A stretch of 64,000 bases of DNA from Chryseobacterium indologenes (GTDB lineage Bacteria > Bacteroidota > Bacteroidia > Flavobacteriales > Weeksellaceae): NCBI RefSeq assembly GCF_018362995.1, contig NZ_CP074372.1, positions 2,232,001-2,296,000 of the forward strand. Direction: 5' to 3'. The position numbers and the translations under genes were made by a program. The notes beneath the pieces were generated by a model that had not been told where the DNA came from, did not search any database, and saw nothing but the letters and a program-made list of their open reading frames with translations. Of the stretch, positions 1 to 7,818 are shown piece after piece (position 1 is the first letter of the stretch; the number at the start of each line of letters is the position of its first letter).

Positions 1-832
1 GGTTTTCGTATTTTTTATTTTCTTCTCTTTCTTTTTGTCTTTGTCTTATTATTTCCTGCCCTTGTATAATAGTTGTTTCATAACTTGCAAGTACACCAGT
101 GACATTAGCTTGAATATTTCTTTGCGTCTGTTTCAACTTCGCTTGTGTAGTTTCTGTAGCTCCAATATATCTACTTTTCTTAATACTAACTAATTTACCT
201 TTCAATTTAGAAGTAGGTACAGATTTTACGAGTTCAAAATCATAATCACCTCTATCATCTGCTATTTTAATAATTAATCCTGGTAATCCACTAAATTTCA
301 TCGGACCGTAAGGCAACTGAATTTCAGGAGAATACCATGCAATCCAGTGACGCCCTTTAAAAGTAACTTCTGCCTTCTTACAAATAATTGTATTAATTAC
401 CTTAGTTTCATTCATAAGCTTCCAATTCTTTATTACAGGTTCTTTATACATAAGTAATGACATGAAAGCAGAATCAAAATACTGTATATCTTCAGCTGAT
501 TGTATAATTGTAAAGTTAAAACTCGTTTTTGGAATCGCAACCCCCGTTTTCCAGCCAAGAGTTATACTTCCATCAGCATTCTTTGTTGTTGTTCCTGAAG
601 TCGCCATTACTGAATCTCCTTTCAGCGATGTAACACTCGCAAAAAATGCACGATTATCACCTATTTGTAATGAAAATAATTCTTCATGTTTATTATCAGT
701 TCGTGTATCGAATTTAGCTTTTAACAGATAAGTAAATTCACCACGCAAAGTATCCTGTTTATATGATTGTGCATATAATAAAACACCATAAAATAAAATG
801 AATAATTGTAGTAATTTTTTATGGTAATGCAT
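1..832 (-). CDS. GLPGLI family protein (3' end cut by window edge)
   Basis: The reading frame is open from an ATG at 832 to the left edge, giving 277 residues and no stop. The N-terminus is a signal peptide ending near a YAQS site, so the product is exported. The family signature FSGLPGLI sits about two thirds along, after a WYSPEIQLPYGP stretch typical of these proteins, and the visible end is a charged, probably coiled-coil tail. GLPGLI (Porph_ging) proteins are restricted to Bacteroidota and have no established function. A GG-leader peptide gene lies 71 bp upstream on the same strand, so the two are probably co-transcribed. The family call is firm; the function is unknown. Confidence 0.88.
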   Translation of the reverse strand, partial: MHYHKKLLQLFILFYGVLLYAQSYKQDTLRGEFTYLLKAKFDTRTDNKHEELFSLQIGDNRAFFASVTSLKGDSVMATSGTTTKNADGSITLGWKTGVAIPKTSFNFTIIQSAEDIQYFDSAFMSLLMYKEPVIKNWKLMNETKVINTIICKKAEVTFKGRHWIAWYSPEIQLPYGPMKFSGLPGLIIKIADDRGDYDFELVKSVPTSKLKGKLVSIKKSRYIGATETTQAKLKQTQRNIQANVTGVLASYETTIIQGQEIIRQRQKEREENKKYEN

Positions 833-903
833 AAGGGATGTTTTTCATTATAAAATTACACTTATAGTTTTAATTTCACTATAAGTGCATCAATTTACAT
901 TAA

Positions 904-1107
904 TCAGGCTAGGTTTTTACTCGGTCCATAGTGAGTAGCTGGCTTACAATAATTTGTTTCAAGAGCTGCAGCCCAAGCATTTGCTTGCTCTGCTGTCCAA
1001 TCTTGAGTAGTTGTAGCTTGTACCCCACAAGAAGTTTCAGTATACCAAACTTGACCACCACTTACCATTTTAAGGTCTTCACGAGTCATTTTTTTCATTT
1101 TTTTCAT
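904..1107 (-). CDS. GG-leader bacteriocin-like peptide precursor
   Basis: This 67-residue precursor has a short basic leader (MKKMTREDLKMVSGG) ending in Gly17-Gly18, the classic double-glycine site cut by C39-peptidase ABC exporters. The remainder is a 49-residue core with two cysteines (27 and 54). The leader matches the Chryseobacterium bacteriocin-like family in which the core varies and the leader is conserved. A TATATTTG promoter box lies 24 bp upstream and a GLPGLI gene follows on the same strand. No exporter or modification enzyme is visible in the window. Whether the mature peptide is toxic, a signal or a modified natural product cannot be told from sequence. Confidence 0.8.
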   Translation of the reverse strand: MKKMKKMTREDLKMVSGGQVWYTETSCGVQATTTQDWTAEQANAWAAALETNYCKPATHYGPSKNLA

Positions 1108-1131
1108 AAAATATGTTTTTTAATCAGGTCT

Positions 1132-1139
1132 CAAATATA
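1132..1139 (-). promoter_or_regulatory. -7 promoter box of GG-leader peptide gene
   Basis: TATATTTG on the minus strand matches the Bacteroidota -7 consensus TAnnTTTG and ends 24 bases before the ATG at 1107. No clear -33 TTG is seen. Confidence 0.55.
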
Positions 1140-1266
1140 TACAGCTAACTCATATCTATAAGATATTTTTTATTATGTTAATCCGTTGGTTTTCTGAAAA
1201 AAACATATTTTTCACTTAAAAATTTTTCGTATAAAATTGAATTGGTTTTATCATATTACTTAAATA

Positions 1267-1294
1267 AAAAAGCATTTATTAAAAAATGCTTTTT
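1267..1294 (-). terminator. Hairpin terminator after the 1370-2332 gene
   Basis: An 11-bp stem (AAAAAGCATTT with its complement) and a 6-base loop. It is flanked by A and T runs and lies downstream of the minus-strand membrane protein gene. Confidence 0.65.
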
Positions 1295-1369
1295 GTTATT
1301 TTTATTTATGTTAAATAATTAATTCGATACATCATTATCCTTCTCCACTTTTACATCCTTCATTTTGCC

Positions 1370-2332
1370 CTAAAATCCTTTAGGAATCATAATTTTCTTC
1401 GGATCATTCTCATCATACATAATTTCAATAGTTCCGTATTTAGGGACAGAAGAGAGATTCAAAAGGCTGACAATTTTCTTGTAGACTGCAGTATGTTCAG
1501 TGCCTCTGAAGTCTTTAAAACTCACCTGAAACATAATTTGTGGCTGATCATTTACAAGAAGTCCTGTCTGACTTACACTGATAATATTGGCTTCAGCATT
1601 TCTTCCTGAAAAAAGGATTTGTTCTTCTTTTTTATTTTTAAAAAGCTTGCTGATCAGCAACTGAAAAACCAATATATAAATAAGCGTTATGACACCACTG
1701 AAAATAATCGGGTGCATGAAGGTCAGGAATCTCCAGCCAAAATCAAAAGATTCCCGCATATAGAAGTAATAGTAAAGTCCAACGATGTAAGCAATCATCA
1801 ATACAACAAACACAATTCTTAAAACGATTCCAGAGGTATTGAAACCCACTTTCTGATCACTTAAAATAAAGTAAGGTTCCTGTGAAACTTTGGGATTAAG
1901 CAGTACTTTCACCTTATTTCCGGCCTCAAATCTTTTTTCATGTGGTTTAGAATCGTGAAACATCATTTCATGCTCAATCAATGTATCTCTGAGATTAGGA
2001 AATGAAAGAACAATCTGAATGATATTCATATTGGTTTTCGGAATATACTTCAGGAGTTTATAGCTGATGATTTTTGCTTCTCTGGGAATTCCGTTCCGCA
2101 GTATGGATTGAATCGTATTCTTCTCCTTAAAGGTTTTTATAAAAAGGATATTGATAAAGAAGGCAATAACATATAGCCATATAAGCAAAGAAAAACCGAG
2201 ATACCCATAGCTCACAGCTAATGAATTTCTCGGTTCTGTCGCCAGTTCCTCACTTATCATATAAATGAAAATCGGAAAAGGAACGCAGAAAAAAAAGAGA
2301 AAAATCCCCCAGAAAATGATCATAAATTTCAT
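1370..2332 (-). CDS. Membrane protein of unknown function, DUF3592-like architecture
   Basis: The 320-residue product has two transmembrane helices at the N-terminus (about 1-25 and 42-68) and two more in the middle (about 168-190 and 203-228). Each pair is followed by a soluble beta-rich domain. The second soluble domain ends with GTIEIMYDENDPKKIMI, the kind of G-x-V-x-V-x-YDP-x-NP ending found in DUF3592 proteins, and the first ends with KVKVLLNPKVSQEP. This suggests an internal duplication of a membrane hairpin plus a beta domain. No enzymatic motif is visible. The gene stands alone with its own terminator; the family assignment is tentative. Confidence 0.6.
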   Translation of the reverse strand: MKFMIIFWGIFLFFFCVPFPIFIYMISEELATEPRNSLAVSYGYLGFSLLIWLYVIAFFINILFIKTFKEKNTIQSILRNGIPREAKIISYKLLKYIPKTNMNIIQIVLSFPNLRDTLIEHEMMFHDSKPHEKRFEAGNKVKVLLNPKVSQEPYFILSDQKVGFNTSGIVLRIVFVVLMIAYIVGLYYYFYMRESFDFGWRFLTFMHPIIFSGVITLIYILVFQLLISKLFKNKKEEQILFSGRNAEANIISVSQTGLLVNDQPQIMFQVSFKDFRGTEHTAVYKKIVSLLNLSSVPKYGTIEIMYDENDPKKIMIPKGF

Positions 2333-2394
2333 AGCTGCTATTTTGTAATCAGCAATAAAGTTATGATATTATTATGGAACGGGAGACATCTTTT

Positions 2395-3408
2395 TTACAC
2401 CTCTTTTTCAAAATAAAGTCTGTAATATTTTCCTTTATCATCTTCACCCGTTTCGATTTTTTGTCGGTCTCCATGGATGTAAATGTGGAAATTTTTATCT
2501 AGCTTAATAATACTTTTAAAGTGTCTCTGAGTTTTTTTTACCGCAGCTTCACTGATTGGGAATTCTTCAGCAATATTCACCTGCATATCCTGCTCGTAAT
2601 CTGTTTTAAAGTTTACGAAGCTTTCAATCACGTGTTCGTCTCCCAATACCTCATTTGCAAATTCATCCAGCTTAAATTCTTCTTTTTCTTTAAAGAAATT
2701 AATTGATTTATTCAGGAAATCTGCCTGATCTGCTTTGGAAACTTCAAATTCCTGAGGAAGCTGTTTTGTAATATAATCTTTATAGACCATCAAAGCTTCC
2801 TGCGTGTGGAAATATTCATCATCACGCTGTTTCACTTTAAGGAAATCTTCAAACCAGTAGTACATATCCCCGTTTTTGTTGTTATCAACTACAGAAAGTA
2901 CATATCCGGTTTCTTTATTGTTGTTGTAGATCAAAGCAGCTTTATCAATTTTAGACAGCCCGATTCCCTGATCTTTTTCAATATCAAATGTTTCTTCTGA
3001 AGGTGTAATTTTCAGGAAAGATTCTCTCTTCTCAGTTTTGAAGATCCCGATTTTATCCACTTTATCAGGGCGGTCACTTTCATCTTCAAAAAGTACAATG
3101 AAAAGTTCTCCACTCTGAACTCTTGGGTTTTCAGCTGCTTCAAAAAGGTGTTTTGCAATGTTTTCAGACTCCCAGATGAACTTGGCTTTGTCATCAAAAA
3201 TTTCTGATACCGCGCTGTAAACCGGATTATTCACCAGATAAGTGTCACTGTAAAAGTGAAAAGTTTCTTCTGATTTAAAAGATCCTAAAAAGTAATCTTC
3301 AAGCATTTCTGCCATTCCTTCTTCCAGTTTCAATTCCTCCTGGGAAAGTGTCAGGGAATCTCCATTGATCTTATTTCCTACTCTGTGTACTATTATTTTT
3401 GAAAACAT
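2395..3408 (-). CDS. Nucleoid-associated protein, NdpA/NA37 family
   Basis: The product (337 residues from the chosen start) matches the 37-kDa nucleoid-associated protein family by its opening FSKIIVHRVGNK, the central HLFEAAENPRVQSGELFIVLFED region and its length. These proteins bind the nucleoid; their exact role is poorly defined. An upstream ATG at 3441 would add 11 residues, but a TATCTTTG promoter box lies inside that extension (3429-3436), so the ATG at 3408 is the better start. The protein is acidic and has no signal peptide, consistent with a cytoplasmic location. Confidence 0.82.
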   Translation of the reverse strand: MFSKIIVHRVGNKINGDSLTLSQEELKLEEGMAEMLEDYFLGSFKSEETFHFYSDTYLVNNPVYSAVSEIFDDKAKFIWESENIAKHLFEAAENPRVQSGELFIVLFEDESDRPDKVDKIGIFKTEKRESFLKITPSEETFDIEKDQGIGLSKIDKAALIYNNNKETGYVLSVVDNNKNGDMYYWFEDFLKVKQRDDEYFHTQEALMVYKDYITKQLPQEFEVSKADQADFLNKSINFFKEKEEFKLDEFANEVLGDEHVIESFVNFKTDYEQDMQVNIAEEFPISEAAVKKTQRHFKSIIKLDKNFHIYIHGDRQKIETGEDDKGKYYRLYFEKEV

Positions 3409-3428
3409 TTTTCTGAATATTTGGACTG

Positions 3429-3436
3429 CAAAGATA
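3429..3436 (-). promoter_or_regulatory. -7 promoter box of ndpA-like gene
   Basis: TATCTTTG on the minus strand, 20 bases before the chosen ATG at 3408. Its position inside the longer open frame decides the start codon. Confidence 0.55.
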
Positions 3437-3441
3437 TTCAT

Positions 3442-3746
3442 TCTTATTCTTTCTGCGAAACTTAAAAAATGTCAGAGTGCTGAGTTTTGACCACCCCGTC
3501 AAAAATTCTTTGAATTTTCGCCACCCCTCCAAAGGAGGGGAATTCTCAGTCGTTTGTTGAAATAGACTTGTTAGGAGAAATTTTTGTCTTTTATTTTTCC
3601 AAATTGATAAAACGCTTATCATTTTGACATGCTTTTTTATCTTAAAAACCAAGCTTAAAAATCATAAAACACTATTTATCAATATTTTAAATCAAATTTA
3701 TTTTCAACGGAATACCATTGGCATCATGATTTGAAAACATAGAAAA
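3442..3746. other. Intergenic stretch, divergent promoters plus a palindrome
   Basis: This 305-bp gap separates the minus-strand ndpA-like gene from the plus-strand small membrane protein. It contains the palindrome at 3521-3543. The longest open frame here (minus strand, 3371-3652) has no protein-like features, so no gene is called. Confidence 0.5.
3521..3543. repeat. CCCCTCC-AAA-GGAGGGG palindrome
   Basis: A perfect 7-bp GC-rich inverted repeat with a 3-base loop in an AT-rich intergenic region. It looks like an extragenic palindromic repeat unit rather than a terminator, because no T run follows. A single copy is seen in this window. Confidence 0.5.
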
Positions 3747-3911
3747 ATGGACTTAAAGACTTTAAACAGACTCGACAAGCTGAGAAGATTAAAAAGCAGA
3801 GGACCTGAAACGCCAAAGTGGCTGAAGCCCTATCACCTGCTCTTTCTTGCTTTTTTAACCATTTTCATCTTTGGCGCCATCATCAGAATGCTGGAACAGA
3901 ATCACCATTAA
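3747..3911 (+). CDS. Small single-pass membrane protein, module copy 1
   Basis: ATG at 3747 opens a 54-residue frame. A basic, hydrophilic N-terminus (residues 1-29, rich in Lys and Arg) is followed by one hydrophobic helix (about 31-48) and a short polar tail ending NHH. The stop is 11 bp before the next start, so it is almost certainly co-transcribed with the 118-residue gene that follows. A similar pair (small one-helix protein, then a related helical protein) recurs immediately downstream. By the positive-inside rule the N-terminus should be cytoplasmic. No function is known. Confidence 0.6.
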   Translation: MDLKTLNRLDKLRRLKSRGPETPKWLKPYHLLFLAFLTIFIFGAIIRMLEQNHH

Positions 3912-3922
3912 AATATAATATT

Positions 3923-4279
3923 ATGAATTATCTACAAGCCGTAAAGGAAATCACAGACGTGGTTCCTGATTTTGAACAAGAAGTGAAAGAAATTAAAATT
4001 CAAAATTCATACAGCATCATCCGCACTTTTACAGAACGTATTAAAAATATGATCCGTCAGAATGACAGAAATCTGTTGTTCAGAAGTTTACAAAAAATGG
4101 ACAAAATCTACACTGACGGAGATACGGTATTAAAAAATGCTATTGAGACTACTTTCATCTATTCTCTGGACAATTGTACCGCTTTCTGCACCGAGGAATA
4201 CAAAAAAGTGATTTTTAGTCACATTTCTACCAACCTTCAGAAGGAATATTCAAGACAAATTTACAGTCACGGCATATAA
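3923..4279 (+). CDS. Helical protein of unknown function (DUF7674-like), module copy 1
   Basis: From the ATG at 3923 the product has 118 residues and no signal peptide or membrane segment. The longer frame starting at 3818 overlaps the small membrane gene and is unlikely. The core (LLFRSLQKMDKIYTDGD, then NAIETTFIYSL) aligns clearly with residues 57-92 of the protein at 4544, so the two are paralogues. The Y-x-x-GD and the following N/E-rich helix look like the family signature. I suspect DUF7674, from memory only. The conserved partner is the small membrane protein directly upstream. Confidence 0.65.
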   Translation: MNYLQAVKEITDVVPDFEQEVKEIKIQNSYSIIRTFTERIKNMIRQNDRNLLFRSLQKMDKIYTDGDTVLKNAIETTFIYSLDNCTAFCTEEYKKVIFSHISTNLQKEYSRQIYSHGI

Positions 4280-4309
4280 AGGTTTTATTACATTTTTTAT
4301 CCGTTTCAT

Positions 4310-4529
4310 TACAAAGTGTTTAAATTAAACAAAATTAAAAATAACTCACAATCAATAGATTATGAAAAATAAAATAAGAAAGATTTCAGACTGGAAAACC
4401 TGGAAAACCACGACTAACAGACACAATACAGAGATATTGCTCACTCACATCGCTGTGATAGTATCTGTATTTATTTTTGCAGCCTGCCTTTAAATTTTGG
4501 TATACATTTCGCTGCAATACAAAGTGTTT
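4310..4529. repeat. Direct repeat of TACAAAGTGTTT flanking module copy 2
   Basis: The 12-base word TACAAAGTGTTT occurs at 4310-4321, upstream of the second small membrane gene, and again at 4518-4529, just upstream of its partner gene. It may be a remnant of the duplication or a shared regulatory site. Confidence 0.4.
4362..4493 (+). CDS. Small single-pass membrane protein, module copy 2
   Basis: ATG at 4362 opens a 43-residue frame with a basic N-terminus (two WKT repeats, many Lys and Arg) and one C-terminal hydrophobic helix (about 25-43). It occupies the same position relative to the 4544 gene as the 54-residue protein does to the 3923 gene. Sequence similarity between the two small proteins is weak; size, charge pattern and topology are alike. 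The FAAC ending resembles a lipobox, but it lies two residues from the C-terminus and is unlikely to be one. Confidence 0.5.
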   Translation: MKNKIRKISDWKTWKTTTNRHNTEILLTHIAVIVSVFIFAACL

Positions 4530-4543
4530 GAAAAATCTTAATT

Positions 4544-4939
4544 ATGATGAAAGTACAAATGCAAACTATTAATCAAAAAATAGCTGTTGAATACTTAAAA
4601 TTTTTCTATCCGCCACTTCGCAATGAAATCACACAGTTGTCTGTTCAGGACAATTTCGCTGGAATCATGCAGGCTACCGTGAATTATCTGAAGAAGCTTT
4701 TACAGGAATCTAAAATCAGTATTATTGCCCATCATCTTAAACTGATGGACTCAATCTATAAAAACGGGGATTCTTATGTAAGAACCATGATTGAAAACCT
4801 GTTTGTAAGATCTTTTGAAAGTTTCAAGAAACACGCAAAAATTCAACACTGGAAACTCCTTTATCAATATATGCCTGTAAGCTTCCAGATCATTTATAAT
4901 GAACAGCAGAAGCAGGATATGATATATTTTGGAAAATAA
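4544..4939 (+). CDS. Helical protein of unknown function (DUF7674-like), module copy 2
   Basis: The 131-residue product is a paralogue of the protein at 3923: HHLKLMDSIYKNGDSYVRTMIENLFVRS aligns with the same segment there at clearly significant similarity. Starts at 4547 or 4556 are also possible. It has no signal peptide or recognisable catalytic motif and is predicted all-alpha. A strong hairpin terminator follows at 4950. Two tandem copies of a small-membrane-protein plus helical-protein pair suggest lineage-specific expansion of a two-component module. Confidence 0.65.
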   Translation: MMKVQMQTINQKIAVEYLKFFYPPLRNEITQLSVQDNFAGIMQATVNYLKKLLQESKISIIAHHLKLMDSIYKNGDSYVRTMIENLFVRSFESFKKHAKIQHWKLLYQYMPVSFQIIYNEQQKQDMIYFGK

Positions 4940-4949
4940 CATGTAAAAC

Positions 4950-4993
4950 AAAAAGCAAAAAGACAAATAAATGAATTCGTCTTTTTGCTTTTT
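4950..4993 (+). terminator. Strong hairpin terminator
   Basis: A perfect 15-bp stem (AAAAAGCAAAAAGAC and its complement) with a 14-base loop directly follows the end of the duplicated module. Confidence 0.75.
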
Positions 4994-5051
4994 CTTTCTG
5001 TTACTGACAAATCACACCTTCTTCTATTTCACCTCATACGTGTAAAACTCC

Positions 5052-5059
5052 TATTTTTG
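5052..5059 (+). promoter_or_regulatory. -7 promoter box of lipoprotein gene
   Basis: TATTTTTG matches TAnnTTTG and ends 14 bases before the ATG at 5074. Confidence 0.55.
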
Positions 5060-5073
5060 CAAAAATAATAACA

Positions 5074-5670
5074 ATGAAGTACCCTTTTTATGCAGCAATG
5101 ATATGCCTATCGTTGATCTCATGTGGAAATAATGACAACACCATTGATGATCCGAAGCCAATTGATAAAGAAATGTATCAATTTGAATTCAAAAGCTATG
5201 CAGTAAAAGGAACCACTCTTTATACAGGATCATTTGGAAGTAAATCTAATCCTGATGAATCTTATCTGAGCAAATACTGGAGCATGTATAAGGAACCGGC
5301 CTGGAAGAAAATAGTTCTCGATCTGAAAAAAAAATCTATACAATTAATTGCCGGAAACTCAGCTGATATCACGTACACTATTAAAATCGTCAATGATTCG
5401 GTACTTGTTAATGATAACAGCGGTAAGCCGGATTATATAGGTGACTTTAATAAAGAGAATGCTACGTTTACTTTGAAAAGAACATTACAATATATGAAAC
5501 GTGAATCCAGAAATAAGGGTGACGGATTGACTATTGTTCAGAATACCTCTTTCGGTACTTCTCAATATGAAAATATGTTTGGAAATCTTTTTACCACTCC
5601 ATCCGATATGACAAAATCTGATGATCAGGTTTTATGGAGTAATATTGAATATTATTATAAGAAGTTTTAA
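5074..5670 (+). CDS. Hypothetical lipoprotein
   Basis: The 198-residue product has a short signal with lipobox SLISC (Cys17), followed by a Gly-Asn-Asn-Asp stretch and an acidic linker. This is the usual start of a Bacteroidota lipoprotein. The rest is beta-rich and charged, with no domain I recognise. It has its own promoter box and shares a terminator with the convergent thioredoxin gene. Function unknown. Confidence 0.7.
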   Translation: MKYPFYAAMICLSLISCGNNDNTIDDPKPIDKEMYQFEFKSYAVKGTTLYTGSFGSKSNPDESYLSKYWSMYKEPAWKKIVLDLKKKSIQLIAGNSADITYTIKIVNDSVLVNDNSGKPDYIGDFNKENATFTLKRTLQYMKRESRNKGDGLTIVQNTSFGTSQYENMFGNLFTTPSDMTKSDDQVLWSNIEYYYKKF

Positions 5671-5687
5671 TCAGCCGATGATATAAT

Positions 5688-5723
5688 AAAAATCCCTCCA
5701 ATGAACTTATTGGAGGGATTTTT
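5688..5723. terminator. Bidirectional hairpin terminator
   Basis: A 15-bp perfect stem (AAAAATCCCTCCAAT and its complement) with a 6-base loop and an A/T run on each side. It lies between the convergent genes at 5074 and 5737. Confidence 0.8.
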
Positions 5724-5736
5724 ATATTTTAAAGGA

Positions 5737-6249
5737 TTATTTCTTTACAAATACCTTTTCTATGATCTGTGATTCTTCTTTACTCAGTTTTGAGGATTTC
5801 TCCAGCTTAGCAATAAAAGCAGTTACTTCTTCCGGTGTGGCCGGTGATCCCAGGTTTTCTCCTTTTGCATCAAAAGAATCTGCCAGTACTTCTCCTTTTG
5901 GATTTAGAATCAGCCAGAAAGGAAGTCCGGCATTTTCCCCTTTATATTTATTCATCAGTTCCTGTCCGCCAGGGTTTTCAAGACTTTTTTTATCTCCTCT
6001 TTCCTGAACATCCACATAAGCAGTGACAAATCTTTTATCAAAAATAGGTTTAGCTTCAGGAAGATCCATGTTTTTTTCCATCATCTTGCACCATTTACAC
6101 CATGAAGCATGGAATACCAGTAAAACATTTTTCTTCCCTGTTTTAGCCTCCGTGAAAGCTTTATTTAATACAACATCTGCTTTTTCCTGTGCTGCTCCTA
6201 ACTGAAATAAAAACAGCGCAACAACGATAATAATTTTAGAGTATTTCAT
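5737..6249 (-). CDS. Periplasmic thioredoxin-family protein
   Basis: The 170-residue product has a signal peptide (1-20, ending GAAQ) and one thioredoxin fold with the redox motif Cys51-Lys-Trp-Cys54 in FHASWCKWCK, then a LPFWLILNPKGEV strand with the expected cis-proline. It resembles the thioredoxin_7/DUF255-like group. It probably reduces or isomerises disulphides in the periplasm; the partner is unknown. It stands as a single gene and shares a terminator with the lipoprotein gene. Confidence 0.8.
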   Translation of the reverse strand: MKYSKIIIVVALFLFQLGAAQEKADVVLNKAFTEAKTGKKNVLLVFHASWCKWCKMMEKNMDLPEAKPIFDKRFVTAYVDVQERGDKKSLENPGGQELMNKYKGENAGLPFWLILNPKGEVLADSFDAKGENLGSPATPEEVTAFIAKLEKSSKLSKEESQIIEKVFVKK

Positions 6250-6414
6250 TTTTGAATTTTTGTTTAAACCTATACGAATTTAGGTATTTTTCTTTGACAT
6301 ATAACTTTGGGACCAATGAATTTAGTTAAACATTTTGTAATTTAGTCAATGATAAATTGGATTTCTGATATAGTATAAAAAAATGGAATCTTCAATTCTT
6401 AAATAAGTTTAAAG

Positions 6415-7206
6415 ATGATTGAAATAAAAAAATATTCTCATCAGTCAGGGCATCCTGAGCCAAGACGCGTCATCAGATACACGCTATTTTGGTGTCATCA
6501 TGGGAGCGCTGAAATTTTGATTGACGAAAATATTTTTATCCTGAAACCCAATCAGGCCGTAACAATTACTTCAGGACAGTTTCATCAGTTAAAAACAGTT
6601 GAAGGAGAACTTACTGCATTGGAATTTACTCTGGACTTCTTCTCTAAAAGTGATAGTGATATTGAACTTATTTTTCACAACGGGCTTTTTTGTCATTTTG
6701 GAATGAATGAGATAATCACCGTTCATAATCCTTCATTTTTCTCTGAAACACTGAATACCATTGAAAAAGAAATTCTGGAGCAGCCTTACCAATATCTGAT
6801 TTCTACACATTCTCTGGTAGAATTGCTGTTGGTAGAAATCAACCGCAGTAAAATTGCCAACGGTGATGAAATCTGGAAACCGGATGCTTTATTCTTAAAA
6901 TTCCTTGAAAGTGTCAGAAAGAATTTCAAAAACAATTATCAGGTCTCTCATTTTGCTGATCTCCTTGGAACTACTGAAGCCAAACTGAATGAAGTTTCAA
7001 AACTCCACACAAGCAAAACTGCTCAGAATGTTATCTACAGCCTTATTATTTCTGAAGCGAAAAGACTTTTACTGTATGAAAAACTATCGGTAAAGGAAAT
7101 TGCTTATCAGCTGGGCTTCAATGATCCTTTCTACTTTTCAAATTTCTTTAAAAAGCATACTTCACGTTCTCCTAAAGATTATCAAAAGGCAGTAAAGGAA
7201 ATCTAA
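6415..7206 (+). CDS. AraC family transcriptional regulator
   Basis: The 263-residue product has an N-terminal cupin-like sensor region (about 1-130) and a C-terminal AraC/XylS double helix-turn-helix (about 160-260). The latter carries the typical VKEIAYQLGFNDPFYFSNFFKKH and SPKDYQ motifs. It lies upstream of and in line with the DoxX-cupin operon, 173 bp away, where an inverted repeat precedes the promoter region. Regulation of that operon is therefore plausible but not shown. Confidence 0.88.
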   Translation: MIEIKKYSHQSGHPEPRRVIRYTLFWCHHGSAEILIDENIFILKPNQAVTITSGQFHQLKTVEGELTALEFTLDFFSKSDSDIELIFHNGLFCHFGMNEIITVHNPSFFSETLNTIEKEILEQPYQYLISTHSLVELLLVEINRSKIANGDEIWKPDALFLKFLESVRKNFKNNYQVSHFADLLGTTEAKLNEVSKLHTSKTAQNVIYSLIISEAKRLLLYEKLSVKEIAYQLGFNDPFYFSNFFKKHTSRSPKDYQKAVKEI

Positions 7207-7310
7207 AAGAAGCCAGGCAACAAAAAATATACAGCCTTATCATCACTTCCCGCTTCCAACTCCTCTCTTCCCTCCTCTTCCTGCATTAAATATTATATGC
7301 TTTTCCCGGA

Positions 7311-7331
7311 ATTGTCTATTCTTTAGACAAT
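7311..7331. promoter_or_regulatory. Inverted repeat, candidate operator for doxX-cupin operon
   Basis: ATTGTCTA-ttctt-TAGACAAT has perfect 8-bp arms. It lies about 10 bp upstream of a near-consensus -7 box (GAACTTTG, 7342-7349) and 49 bp before the DoxX start. That places it over the expected -33 region. A dimeric regulator could bind here; the identity is open. Confidence 0.4.
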
Positions 7332-7379
7332 GGTTTTCCCTGAACTTTGTACTGTAATTAAGACCTAAAAATTATAAGT

Positions 7380-7799
7380 ATGAAAACGCAACAGGACACC
7401 GCCGTTTTTTTATTGAGGATAGCTCTGGCATTCGGATTTTTATCAGCCGTAGCAAGCAGGCTGAATCTTTGGGGAGCGCAATCTTCAGGCTGGAAAAAGT
7501 TTGTGGACTATACCGCTGAAACAAATTCATTTTTACCGCAGTCATGGGCTTCCATAATAGCCGTATTGTCTACAGCTGCTGAATTATCAATCGGTATTCT
7601 GCTTCTTGTAGGTTATCTGGTAAAAGGAACTGCACGGTGCGCCTCTATTCTTACTTTATTTTTTGCGGTTGCGATGAGTATTTCTTTTGGCATTAAAGAG
7701 CCTTTAGATTATTCTGTTTTTGTATTCTGCGCCGGAGCATTTCTCCTGAGTACTTTCTCCCGTTATCAATGGAGTTTAGACCAATTTTTACAACAATAA
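7380..7799 (+). CDS. DoxX family membrane protein
   Basis: The 139-residue product has four hydrophobic segments, a LLRIALAFGFLSAVASRLNLW start and an ELSIGILLLVGY helix, all typical of DoxX/DoxD-like proteins. Members take part in quinone-linked or thiosulphate redox reactions, or in oxidative stress complexes, in some bacteria; the role here is unknown. The cupin gene starts 19 bp after its stop, so the two form an operon. Confidence 0.8.
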   Translation: MKTQQDTAVFLLRIALAFGFLSAVASRLNLWGAQSSGWKKFVDYTAETNSFLPQSWASIIAVLSTAAELSIGILLLVGYLVKGTARCASILTLFFAVAMSISFGIKEPLDYSVFVFCAGAFLLSTFSRYQWSLDQFLQQ

Positions 7800-7818
7800 C
7801 AATTAAAATTTATATATC

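Noticed and set aside
1326..1370. A 14-codon frame just after the membrane protein stop on the minus strand
   Set aside because: Too short to support, with no recognisable features; probably chance.
3371..3652. A 93-codon minus-strand frame in front of the ndpA-like gene
   Set aside because: It overlaps the ndpA-like start in another frame, spans the palindrome and has no protein features.
3818..3922. Longer start (3818) for the first DUF-like protein
   Set aside because: The extension overlaps the small membrane protein gene in another frame and is Cys/His rich and unlike the paralogue; the ATG at 3923 matches the paralogue's length better.
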